Positions 16,365 to 24,616 of a DNA stretch of 64,000 bases are shown piece by piece. The position numbers were made by a program, and so were the translations under genes. The notes beneath the pieces are model-generated. The model searched no databases, was not told the DNA's origin, and was given only the letters and a program-made list of their open reading frames with translations. The DNA is from Streptomyces albicerus (lineage in GTDB: Bacteria; Actinomycetota; Actinomycetes; Streptomycetales; Streptomycetaceae). Every line of letters starts with the position of its first letter. Position 1 is the stretch's first letter. Where the stretch lies: NCBI RefSeq assembly GCF_008905045.1, contig NZ_VWMY01000057.1, forward strand, positions 1 through 64,000, given 5' to 3'.

Positions 16365-16983
16365 TGAGCACCTTCTCCAGTTCGCGGTCGTACGCGCGGA
16401 AGGCGGCCCGGCCGCTCTGCGGGGCGGTGGAATTCGGGCGGAGGATGTCCGGCAGGTGGGCCACTCGCCACATGCGGAAGGCCGTTTCCGGAGAGCTGCG
16501 GTCCGAGGGGTCCGCCAGGTCGGATGCGATGCCGAGGATCTCGGCGATGTGGGCCGCTCCGGCGCGTTCCTCCACGTCGGCGCAGATGGCGGCGGTGATC
16601 AACGCCTGGAGGAATTGAGTCAGTTGAAGATCCGCTCCCATGCGGCACATGCGCCGCACCACAGGCGGTTCCGCAAGCTCTTCGAACGGCTCCGGGACCC
16701 CCGTGAGGCCCGCCGACCACAGCAGCAGGAACTCCACAGTCACCTCGTGCTCGCGCAGATACCCCAGTTCGTCGGCGATCGCCATGGCCGGGGCGCCGAA
16801 CCGGCAGACCGCCTGAATGCCGTCCATCAGGCGCCCCAGATCCTGTCGTCTGCGCGCCAGGAAATCACTCACCGAAACGTCGGCGAGCTTCCAGGTGCCG
16901 GTGGAGTTCACCGCACCGATCTCCACGACGCCCCCGAGCGACGCGAAGACCGAACGCGCAAGCAGTTCCTCAGGTATGGGCAT
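16354..16983 (-). CDS. Hypothetical protein paired with a SUKH protein
   Basis: The 209-residue product (MPIPEELLARSVFASLGGVV at the start) is mostly helical by composition, has no export signal and matches no family I can name. It starts inside the end of the upstream SUKH gene (14-base overlap), so the two are probably co-translated. Its 3' end runs into the coding remnant at 16146-16364, which may once have been part of it. Confidence 0.75.
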   Translation of the reverse strand: MPIPEELLARSVFASLGGVVEIGAVNSTGTWKLADVSVSDFLARRRQDLGRLMDGIQAVCRFGAPAMAIADELGYLREHEVTVEFLLLWSAGLTGVPEPFEELAEPPVVRRMCRMGADLQLTQFLQALITAAICADVEERAGAAHIAEILGIASDLADPSDRSSPETAFRMWRVAHLPDILRPNSTAPQSGRAAFRAYDRELEKVLTPA

Positions 16984-17530
16984 GCCCTCGGTCTCCCCCT
17001 CCCCACGGCTTCGCCGAGAAGCGGGGGCGGCTGCTGGGAAAGTCGTCCGGGAAGAACGGAATGCGGAGGGCCCGCGTCATAAGGTCGAGCACCAGACCGG
17101 TCGAGCTGCGGCGCGCGACGACGAAATCCAACTGGCCTGCCTGGAGTACGACGGTCGGCCAGTCCTCGGGGTCCCCGGCCGGGATCCACAGCAGTACGTC
17201 GGCGTTGTCGGTCACTCCCCACTGGATGAGTCTCTCCGGGACCATCTCGAACTCCCGCAGGGCGTAACGGACTTCGGGGATCTGCTTGCTTCGCAAGACC
17301 GACTGGGTCTGCGCCGTGGCCGCCTCGATGTCGAGGTACTCGTTCTCGGAGCTGCCGGCGAAGACCCACAGGAACTCGTCGAAACAGCCTGCGCCGTACG
17401 CGTGCGACAGCCGTAGATGGCTCTCCGGAACTGGTGCGCGGCCCACACCCCGAGGACCACGGTCCCGGCGTGCCGGAGCCTCCGCCTCGGGTGGGCAGAA
17501 CGAGGTGAGACTCAGCAGCTCGTCGGTCAT
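16970..17530 (-). CDS. SUKH (SMI1/KNR4)-like protein
   Basis: From the ATG at 17530 (GGAGG about 12 bases upstream) the product has 186 residues. SUKH-like features are LPESHLRL-type N-terminus, YGAGCFDEFLWVFAG, then QWGVTDNADVLLWIPAGDPE and VVLQAGQLDFVVARRS. SUKH proteins often act as immunity proteins against secreted or contact-dependent toxins, but no toxin gene is next to it. It overlaps the following gene by 14 bases and is divergent from the YwqG-like gene. Confidence 0.7.
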   Translation of the reverse strand: MTDELLSLTSFCPPEAEAPARRDRGPRGVGRAPVPESHLRLSHAYGAGCFDEFLWVFAGSSENEYLDIEAATAQTQSVLRSKQIPEVRYALREFEMVPERLIQWGVTDNADVLLWIPAGDPEDWPTVVLQAGQLDFVVARRSSTGLVLDLMTRALRIPFFPDDFPSSRPRFSAKPWGGGDRGHAHT

Positions 17531-17646
17531 GGTGTTGCCCGGCCTCCCTCTTCGGCCCACGTTTCCTCTGTCCGCGAGGGCAGCCCGCTCGGCTCCGACG
17601 ATCCTGACGAACACCCAGGGGTTCGTCCAGCACATAGCCTCTCCCC

Positions 17647-18672
17647 ATGCCCCGCACCACCCCGTCCCGGCCCGCCGATGTCACCGCCCTCTTCCCCGAG
17701 TTGGCGCCCCTGGCCCGTGCCGCCGTCCGGCTGCACCCACGCGCGGGGAAGCCCACCGCCGCGGACAGTTCGATCGGCGGCCCCCTGCTGTGGCCGGCCG
17801 CGGAGCCGTGGCCCACCTGCCCGGATCACGACGGTCCCTGGCACCGCGGCGTCGCCCCCGGTGACGTGCGGCTGGGACGGCGCATCCTCAGCGAGGCTTG
17901 GGCCCGGCCGCGCGCCGAGGGCGCCGAACTCCTCACCCCGGAGGAACGCGTGATCGTCGACCGTGGCTCCGCCTCCGGCGCGACGCGGATACCGCAGGAC
18001 GGCCCGGTCCCGCTGATCCCCGTGGCCCAGTTGTACGCCTCCGACGTCCCCGCGCTGCCCCGCCCGGCCGGTACCGACCTGCTCCAAGTGCTGTGGTGCG
18101 CCTTCGACCACGACGAGGACTACCTCCCCGCGGTCGAGCTGCGCCGGCGGACCTCCGCCGACGTCATCGACCCTCTCGCCGCCGCCCCACAGCCGTCGGT
18201 GATCGGCAACGACGGCTACCTCCCCGAGCCCTGCGTGCTGCACCCGGAGACGGTCACCGAGTACCCGGCCCCGCACGAGCTGCCGGAAGAGCTGGCCGAG
18301 CGGATCGAGGCCTGGGAGGAGGAGCAGAACCCGGACGAGCTGGACGACGTCACCACCGTGGACTACCAGTACGACCTCAGCGTCGCCCCCGGCTGCAAGC
18401 TCGGGGGCCACGCGCCCTGGAGCTTCAGCGATCCGTTCCCCATGGCCTGCCCCGAGTGCGGTTCGGACGTACGCCCGCTGCTCACCCTCGACGGCACCGA
18501 GTGGGACGGCGGCAGCGGAAGCTGGCGTCCGGTCGAGGACGCGGACTACACGGGCCTGCACTTCCTCGGCCCGGCCTGCGCCACCCGGCTGACCATCGGC
18601 CGCGGCTACAACCTGCAGCTGTACGTGTGCACGACCTCGTACGACCATCCGCACGTGCAGAACATGCAGTGA
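17647..18672 (+). CDS. YwqG/DUF1963-like protein
   Basis: The 341-residue cytosolic protein has the two hallmarks I associate with DUF1963: GGPLLWPAAEPWPTCPDHDG near residues 44-63, and the C-terminal-half motif KLGGHAPWSFSDPFPMACPE, where CPEC may bind a metal. VPLIPVAQLY fits the family's 'aQ' segment. The biochemical role of the family is unclear. It stands alone on the plus strand, divergent from the SUKH pair. Confidence 0.65.
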   Translation: MPRTTPSRPADVTALFPELAPLARAAVRLHPRAGKPTAADSSIGGPLLWPAAEPWPTCPDHDGPWHRGVAPGDVRLGRRILSEAWARPRAEGAELLTPEERVIVDRGSASGATRIPQDGPVPLIPVAQLYASDVPALPRPAGTDLLQVLWCAFDHDEDYLPAVELRRRTSADVIDPLAAAPQPSVIGNDGYLPEPCVLHPETVTEYPAPHELPEELAERIEAWEEEQNPDELDDVTTVDYQYDLSVAPGCKLGGHAPWSFSDPFPMACPECGSDVRPLLTLDGTEWDGGSGSWRPVEDADYTGLHFLGPACATRLTIGRGYNLQLYVCTTSYDHPHVQNMQ

Positions 18673-18809
18673 CTCGGTGAGCGCATCGGCGCCGAGCCGG
18701 CGGCCAACGCGCCCGGCGGGGCCGGCACCAGAGCCTGTCCGGCGTTCTCACGGATTTGGCGGAACGAGCGTGTTCGCGCCTCCGGGACGACCCCGTTCCG
18801 GCTCATCGT

Positions 18810-19874
18810 TCAACGCCCCTCCGCCAGCCCCTCCCGCACAGCCCCGTACGCCGGCTTCCGCCCGAAGTCCTCCCCCGTCAACGTCGCCGCCCCCTGTCCC
18901 TCAAAGACCCCGGGCACCCACGAGTACTTGTCCGTGAACCCCCACACGGTGAAGGACTTGCAGCTCCGCGTCCCCAGGCACGCGTCCAGCAGCCCGCGGA
19001 AATACGTCGCCTGCGTCGCGAGCTTCTCCTCATCCGCGGGGAGGATCATCCGGACGTCCACCTCCGTGAAGGCGGTCTGCATGCCCAGGCGTGCGAACCG
19101 CGCGAGGTTCTCCGGCACATCTCCCGGGAAGCCGTACTGGATCGCCAGGTGACCCTGAATCCCGAAGCCCTGCACCGGGACGCCCTCCGCCCGCAGCCGC
19201 TTCGCGAGCTCGTAGTACGCCGTCGACTTCGCGTTGATCCCTTCCACGTTGTAGTCGTTCAGGAAGAGCTTCGCCTTCGGGTCCGCCGCGTGGGCCCAGC
19301 GGAAGGCGTCGGCGATGTACGACGGTCCGAGCTGCTGCAGCCAGATCGAATTCCGTAGAGAGCCGTCCTCCTCGAAGACCTCGTTCACCACGTCCCACTG
19401 CTGGATTCTGCCCTTGTACCGCTTGACCTCCGTGGTGATGTGACGGCGCAGAATCCCCCGCAACTCCGCCGCGTCGATCGAGCCGTCCGCCACCCCCGAG
19501 GTCAGCCACCCGGGCAACTGGCTGTGCCAGACCAGCGTGTGGCCGCGAACCACCTGCCCCCGCTCGCGCGCGAAGCGCACCAGCGCATCCGCCCCCGACC
19601 AGTCGTACGTACCGCGCGCCGGCTCGACGACCTCCCACTTCATGACGTTCTCGGCAGTGACGGAGTTGAACTCGCGCCCGGTCGTCCGCCGATACGTCGT
19701 GTCGTCGGCCAGGGCCGCCATGTCCACGGCCGTGCCGATACGCAGGTCGGCGCGCTCGGCGAGCGTCCGGAGGGGTGCCTGCGGGGCGGCCTCGTCCGCC
19801 ACAGCCGTCTGTACGCCCGTGACCAGCAGCGTCGCGCTCAGCAGCCCGACCAAGGGCATGCGGAAGTACTTCAT
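18810..19874 (-). CDS. Secreted endo-1,4-beta-xylanase, GH10
   Basis: From the ATG at 19874 (GGAGG seven bases upstream) the product has 354 residues: a signal peptide ending near VADEA (about residue 28), then a GH10 barrel. The acid/base Glu is E165 in WDVVNEVFEEDG and the nucleophile is E271 in FTEVDVR; NSVTAENVMKWE and RGHTLVWHSQLPGW are typical. No carbohydrate-binding module follows. It cuts xylan backbones outside the cell, next to a GH115 that removes glucuronic acid side groups. Confidence 0.93.
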   Translation of the reverse strand: MKYFRMPLVGLLSATLLVTGVQTAVADEAAPQAPLRTLAERADLRIGTAVDMAALADDTTYRRTTGREFNSVTAENVMKWEVVEPARGTYDWSGADALVRFARERGQVVRGHTLVWHSQLPGWLTSGVADGSIDAAELRGILRRHITTEVKRYKGRIQQWDVVNEVFEEDGSLRNSIWLQQLGPSYIADAFRWAHAADPKAKLFLNDYNVEGINAKSTAYYELAKRLRAEGVPVQGFGIQGHLAIQYGFPGDVPENLARFARLGMQTAFTEVDVRMILPADEEKLATQATYFRGLLDACLGTRSCKSFTVWGFTDKYSWVPGVFEGQGAATLTGEDFGRKPAYGAVREGLAEGR

Positions 19875-19922
19875 GTGCGGTCCCTCCAATGAGTACATGC
19901 GGATCAACTGAGTACGTACGGG

Positions 19923-22900
19923 TCAATGCGTGCGGTAACTCTCCGGCGGGCCCAGATACGTCGGCACCAACCCACCCGTATCGATCACCAGCCGCTGCAC
20001 CACGACCGTCGGATCGACCATCCAGAACTTCAGCCGGTGCACACCGGCGGCCCCGATCGTGTGCCGCGTCGCCGTCCGGTTGACGTTGTCCGACGTATGG
20101 CGGGCCCATTCGACGTTCATCAGCCCGTCGTCGGCCTTCGTCACCGCGTGGATGTCGACGACCTGCGGGGCGTCCTCGTCGAACGAGATCCCATACTTCA
20201 GCCCGCCCGTCGGCAGCGCCGGATTCCGCGGGGAGAGGTACGCCCACACCGTCACCGGGCCGGCCGCGAGCAGGCTCACCTCGTACTCCAGCCGCGGTGA
20301 CGATCCGCCAGGCGTCCGCCGCGGAGCCGTCACCGGCCATGGCGTCATGCCCGCTCCCGTTCGGCCGATCCCGTCGATACGCCGCCACGTGCCCACCGAG
20401 CGCGCGAAGTGCTCGGCATCGACAGCGACGTACCCGCCCGCCTCCACGAATCCCCGCAGCCCACGCGCCGACGGCCGCTCGGCAATCACCGCGACCGTCA
20501 CCGATGAACCCGCCCCCTCCACGGTCAGCGTCGCCTCCGTGCGCCCCCGCGGAGCCCTCGCCCAATCCACCGTCACCACCACCCGCACCTGCTTCTCGAC
20601 CCGGCCCCGCGGGCGGTCGACCACGAGCCACGGCGCGGAAGGCGTGATCCGGTAATCGAAAGCCTCCAGGCCCCGGTTGAAGACCTCGATGTACTGCGCG
20701 GGCCGCGTCTGATACGGGCTGAAGGCAGGCAGCGCGGCCTCGCCTGAGGAATGCGGCCACCACTCCTCCGACCCATCCACGGCCACACCCAGCTCCGCCC
20801 CCGCCGGCACCTCAATCCGCTTCACCGCAGGGAAGATCTCGTCCGGCAACGCCACGTTGTCCCGCTCCGGCTGCTGCCACGGCGCGTTCGGCCCGTACCG
20901 CTCCACATCCCCGTACCCGATGTGCGGCTGTGTCTGGAAGCCCCGCCATTTGCCGCCCGCCACCTGGGAGTTGAAGCGCTCGGCCAGAGCGAAATCCCGG
21001 GCAAGACCGGCCTCCGCAGCCGCCGCCAGGTCATTCGTCGCGGCCCGCCCCTGCCTGGCGTACAGCAGGTTGGTGAACTCGGCCTCCCGCAGCCCGTACA
21101 GGTTGGCCGTCGCCTCCACCTCGTACCCGACCAGTTCGAACCACGCGTCCTGATCCGCGGCCGGCAGCCGCCGGGCGATGCGGTCCGCGTCCTTCCCCAG
21201 CCGTCGCCACTCCTCCGTGACCCGCTCCAGCTCACGATGACTGAAATAGAAGGGCGTCGCCTGGTCGTCGTACACGACCTTCCCGTCCACCAGCGTGATC
21301 CTGCGGTTCAACAGCTCGGGCTTGCGGCGCGACTGGAGCTGCGCGTACGTCGCCAGGACGGAAGTGATCGCTGTCGCCCGCTCCTCGCCGAAGTTCCGCC
21401 GTGCGTACCGCCGTTCCCACTCCCCCAGGCTCTCCAGTGGCCAACGTCCTGGATCCCAGGCGTAGTTGAGGAAGAACTCCGTAGGCAGCTCATTGCCTTT
21501 CAAGTCACCGACGTTCGTGACCCACAACTCCCGGTTCCCGTACTCGACCGCCTGGTGGAGCTGGTCCCACATGTTCGGCAGCGAAGTCGTGTCCACCCAC
21601 TTGTAGTTGCGGCCGACGCCCACGTAGTCGAAGTGGTAATAGAGCCCGTACCCGCCGCCTCGTACCGGTTCCGCCGGGTCCGGATGCTTGCGGATGTTCC
21701 CCCAGTTGTCGTCGGTCAGCACGACCGTCACGTCGTCCGGCGCCCGCAGGCCGCGGTCCCAGTACCGCTGGACCTCCTTGTAGAGCGTCCATACCTGCGG
21801 GGTCTCCGAGGCTTCACGACCGGTGACGTCCTCGATGATCGATCTCTGCGTCGCGATGATCTCCTGCATCAGGTCGATGCCGTCGCCGTCCGGCAGGCTC
21901 GTGTCCCCGTTCCCCCGCATCCCGAGCGTGACGACGCCCTCGAAGTCCTGGTCCACCATGCGCTTGATGCCGTCGCGCCAATACGCCTTGATCGCCTCGG
22001 AGTTGCGCCGGAACGACCACTCCCCCGTGCCGCCGTACGGGTCCCGGCCCGGAGTCACGACATTCCCCGCGCTGTCGCGCACGGCCGGCACCGCATGCCG
22101 GTTCCACTCCTCGATGCCCCGCATCATGGGCGCCTCATGAGACGTGCCCATGACAATCCCATAGGCCTTCGCCCGCGCATGGTTCTCAGGATCGTCCTCG
22201 GCGAACGCCCGCCCCCACACCGCCGGCCACAGATAGTTCGCCTTGAGCCGCAGCAGCACCTCGAAGACCTTGGCGTAGAAGTCCGCGTTGAAGCCCCCCG
22301 GATGCCCGGGCGCCTTGCCCGGCCCGAAGTACCCGGGCGCCCACGTCCCCAGCGCCGGATTCTCGTCGTTGATGAAGATCCCGCGGTACTTCACCACCGG
22401 CGCGCCCTGGCTGTACCGACCCGGCAGCACATACACCTCGCGCCGCCGCACCGGCCGCACATCGTCCCACCAGTACCAGGGCGAGACCCCGATCCCGTAC
22501 GAGACGTCGTACGCCCCGAAGATCGTGCCGCGCGGATCGCTGCCGGCTACGACGAACGCCCGCTCCACCCCTGGCATGGGCCGCTCGACGACGGTCTGCA
22601 GGGAGGTCTCCCACTTGCCGCGGACCCCGCGCACGTCGAGCTTCCCGGCCGCGACCAGCCCGTCGATCAGCGGACTTCGCCCGATCGTCCCCACCAGGAC
22701 GACCTCCCGCGCCACCGAACTCCCCGGCCGCACACCCGTGACCCGCTCGATGTCGTCACGCAGGTCGCCCGCGACCCGTACGACCCCGGGGTGGTCCTCG
22801 GCACTGACGACGACCGGAGCGCCCACGAGCGAGAAGGCCCCGGCCTTCGGCGAGAAGGAGATGTACGCCCCCGGGTCCGTGGCCCGACGCGCACCCTCCG

Positions 22901-22982
22901 CCCACGCGACCCCGGACGACAGCACCGGAAGCGCGGCAAGACCAGCCCCGATGACGGCTCTTCGACTGACGGACCCAGACAC
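19923..22982 (-). CDS. GH115 xylan alpha-1,2-glucuronidase, Tat-exported
   Basis: The GTG at 22982 follows GGAGGGG and gives 1019 residues with a twin-arginine signal (SVSRRAVIGAGLAALPVL). GH115 hallmarks are KYRGIFINDENPALGTWAPG, LRLKANYLWPAVWGRAFAED and YGIVMGTSHEAPMMRG in the catalytic half; a C-terminal beta-rich region follows. The family removes (4-O-methyl) glucuronic acid from xylan. It is followed after 48 bases by the GH10 xylanase, forming a two-gene xylan operon. Confidence 0.92.
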   Translation of the reverse strand: MSGSVSRRAVIGAGLAALPVLSSGVAWAEGARRATDPGAYISFSPKAGAFSLVGAPVVVSAEDHPGVVRVAGDLRDDIERVTGVRPGSSVAREVVLVGTIGRSPLIDGLVAAGKLDVRGVRGKWETSLQTVVERPMPGVERAFVVAGSDPRGTIFGAYDVSYGIGVSPWYWWDDVRPVRRREVYVLPGRYSQGAPVVKYRGIFINDENPALGTWAPGYFGPGKAPGHPGGFNADFYAKVFEVLLRLKANYLWPAVWGRAFAEDDPENHARAKAYGIVMGTSHEAPMMRGIEEWNRHAVPAVRDSAGNVVTPGRDPYGGTGEWSFRRNSEAIKAYWRDGIKRMVDQDFEGVVTLGMRGNGDTSLPDGDGIDLMQEIIATQRSIIEDVTGREASETPQVWTLYKEVQRYWDRGLRAPDDVTVVLTDDNWGNIRKHPDPAEPVRGGGYGLYYHFDYVGVGRNYKWVDTTSLPNMWDQLHQAVEYGNRELWVTNVGDLKGNELPTEFFLNYAWDPGRWPLESLGEWERRYARRNFGEERATAITSVLATYAQLQSRRKPELLNRRITLVDGKVVYDDQATPFYFSHRELERVTEEWRRLGKDADRIARRLPAADQDAWFELVGYEVEATANLYGLREAEFTNLLYARQGRAATNDLAAAAEAGLARDFALAERFNSQVAGGKWRGFQTQPHIGYGDVERYGPNAPWQQPERDNVALPDEIFPAVKRIEVPAGAELGVAVDGSEEWWPHSSGEAALPAFSPYQTRPAQYIEVFNRGLEAFDYRITPSAPWLVVDRPRGRVEKQVRVVVTVDWARAPRGRTEATLTVEGAGSSVTVAVIAERPSARGLRGFVEAGGYVAVDAEHFARSVGTWRRIDGIGRTGAGMTPWPVTAPRRTPGGSSPRLEYEVSLLAAGPVTVWAYLSPRNPALPTGGLKYGISFDEDAPQVVDIHAVTKADDGLMNVEWARHTSDNVNRTATRHTIGAAGVHRLKFWMVDPTVVVQRLVIDTGGLVPTYLGPPESYRTH

Positions 22983-23062
22983 GGCACACCCCTCCACCTG
23001 GAATTTGGTCAGCGGCATGACAAATGGTGGAGGGAGTGACCCCTGAGGGGAATGGGTCGTAG

Positions 23063-23119
23063 GCGTCGAATAGTTTCGTAACGAATCATTTCGACGCGGC
23101 CGCACGGCAAATTCGACGC
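23063..23119. promoter_or_regulatory. Operator-like repeats upstream of the xylan operon
   Basis: Two adjacent 12-bp boxes CGAATAGTTTCG (23067-23078) and CGAATCATTTCG (23082-23093) are separated by TAA, and are enclosed by GCGTCGAA (23063-23070) and TTCGACGC (23090-23097); a third TTCGACGC lies at 23112-23119. They sit 85-135 bases before the GH115 start and look like a binding site for a sugar-responsive repressor. Related CGAA/TTCG inverted repeats have been described before other Streptomyces xylanase genes. Confidence 0.6.
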
Positions 23120-23165
23120 GCCACACACCTAAGGGGCCCGTCCCGGCAAAGGGACCCGCACAGCA

Positions 23166-23201
23166 AAGGGGCCCGCACGACCGAAGTCGTACGGGCCCCT
23201 T
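23166..23201 (-). terminator. tuf terminator
   Basis: On the minus strand a 16-bp stem (AAGGGGCCCGTACGAC with one U-G pair) closes on a UUCG tetraloop and is followed by TTTGC. It lies about 54 bases after the tuf stop and separates the str operon from the xylan operon. Confidence 0.85.
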
Positions 23202-23254
23202 CAAGGAGCTCGCGAGGAGCTACCAGGCATTCAAGCCCAACAGGTAAGTGAGAC

Positions 23255-24448
23255 TTACTTGTTGATCTTGGTGACCTGGCCGGCGCCCACGGTCCGGCCA
23301 CCCTCACGGATGGCGAACTTCAGGCCCTCCTCCATGGCGACGGGCTGGATGAGCTCGACCTTCATCTCAGTGTTGTCGCCCGGCATGACCATCTCGGTGC
23401 CCTCGGGGAGGGTCACAACACCGGTCACGTCAGTCGTACGGAAGTAGAACTGAGGACGGTAGTTGTTGAAGAACGGCGTGTGACGGCCGCCCTCGTCCTT
23501 GGACAGGATGTACGCCTGCGCCTCGAACTCGGTGTGCGGGGTGACAGAGCCCGGCTTGATGATGACCTGGCCGCGCTCGACGTCCTCGCGCTTGATGCCG
23601 CGGAGCAGCAGACCGACGTTCTCACCGGCCTGACCCTCGTCGAGCAGCTTGCGGAACATCTCGATGCCGGTGACCGTGGTGGTGGTCTTCTCCTGCTTGA
23701 TGCCCACGATGTCAACGGTCTCGTTGACCTTGAGGACACCACGCTCGATACGACCGGTGACGACGGTGCCACGACCGGTGATCGTGAAGACGTCCTCGAT
23801 CGGCATCAGGAACGGCTTGTCGACGTCACGCTCGGGCTGCGGGATCGACTCGTCGACGGCCTTCATCAGGTCGAGGACGGACTGGCCCCACTCCTTGTCA
23901 CCCTCAAGGGCCTTGAGCGCCGAGACCTTGACGACCGGCAGGTCGTCGCCCGGGAACTCGTACTCGGAGAGCAGCTCACGGACCTCGAGCTCGACGAGCT
24001 CCAGGATCTCCTCGTCGTCCACCATGTCGGCCTTGTTCAGGGCGACGACGATGTACGGAACGCCGACCTGGCGGGCCAGGAGCACGTGCTCCTTGGTCTG
24101 CGGCATCGGGCCGTCCGTGGCGGCGACAACGAGAATGGCGCCGTCCATCTGCGCCGCACCCGTGATCATGTTCTTGATGTAGTCCGCGTGACCGGGGCAG
24201 TCGACGTGGGCGTAGTGACGCGTCTCGGTCTGGTACTCGACGTGCGCGATGGAGATGGTGATACCGCGCTGGCGCTCCTCAGGAGCCTTGTCGATCTGGT
24301 CGAAGGCCGAGGCCTCGTTCAGGTCCGGGTACGCGTCATGCAGCACCTTGGTAATGGCGGCCGTGAGGGTCGTCTTACCGTGGTCGATGTGACCGATGGT
24401 GCCGATGTTGACGTGCGGCTTAGTCCGCTCGAACTTCGCCTTCGCCAC
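23255..24448 (-). CDS. tuf: Elongation factor Tu
   Basis: The 397-residue GTPase delivers aminoacyl-tRNA to the ribosome. G motifs are GHIDHGKT (residues 18-25), DCPGHADY and NKADMVDD; domains 2 and 3 follow. It is the last gene of rpsL-rpsG-fusA-tuf. The 168-base gap from fusA holds a hairpin (24525-24559), and a possible separate tuf promoter, which is known in Streptomyces. Confidence 0.98.
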   Translation of the reverse strand: MAKAKFERTKPHVNIGTIGHIDHGKTTLTAAITKVLHDAYPDLNEASAFDQIDKAPEERQRGITISIAHVEYQTETRHYAHVDCPGHADYIKNMITGAAQMDGAILVVAATDGPMPQTKEHVLLARQVGVPYIVVALNKADMVDDEEILELVELEVRELLSEYEFPGDDLPVVKVSALKALEGDKEWGQSVLDLMKAVDESIPQPERDVDKPFLMPIEDVFTITGRGTVVTGRIERGVLKVNETVDIVGIKQEKTTTTVTGIEMFRKLLDEGQAGENVGLLLRGIKREDVERGQVIIKPGSVTPHTEFEAQAYILSKDEGGRHTPFFNNYRPQFYFRTTDVTGVVTLPEGTEMVMPGDNTEMKVELIQPVAMEEGLKFAIREGGRTVGAGQVTKINK

Positions 24449-24524
24449 TGGGGTCCTCCTGTGGAGTGGTTCTGTACGCCTTACTCATCGGCGCCAGGTG
24501 ATCTTTGCTGGATAGCCGGGGCCC

Positions 24525-24559
24525 GGGGCACTTCCGCCGCGGTTGCGGTGGAATGCCCC
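24525..24559 (-). promoter_or_regulatory. Hairpin in the fusA-tuf gap
   Basis: On the minus strand GGGGCATTCC and GGAA-G-TGCCCC enclose an inner CCGC/GCGG stem with loop AACC, with one bulge and one mismatch. TTGACT (24577-24572) just upstream could be a -35 for tuf, but no good -10 follows at 17-18 bases. Terminator, attenuator or processing site are all possible. Confidence 0.45.
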
Positions 24560-24616
24560 AGCAGGCTCCGGAGTCAAGCCTAAGGTGTGAACTCGATTGA
24601 GCTTGAACTCTGTGAG

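Noticed and set aside
20751..23039. 762-residue plus-strand open frame opposite GH115
   Set aside because: Arg/Pro/His-rich shadow frame; GH115 on the minus strand has all family motifs.
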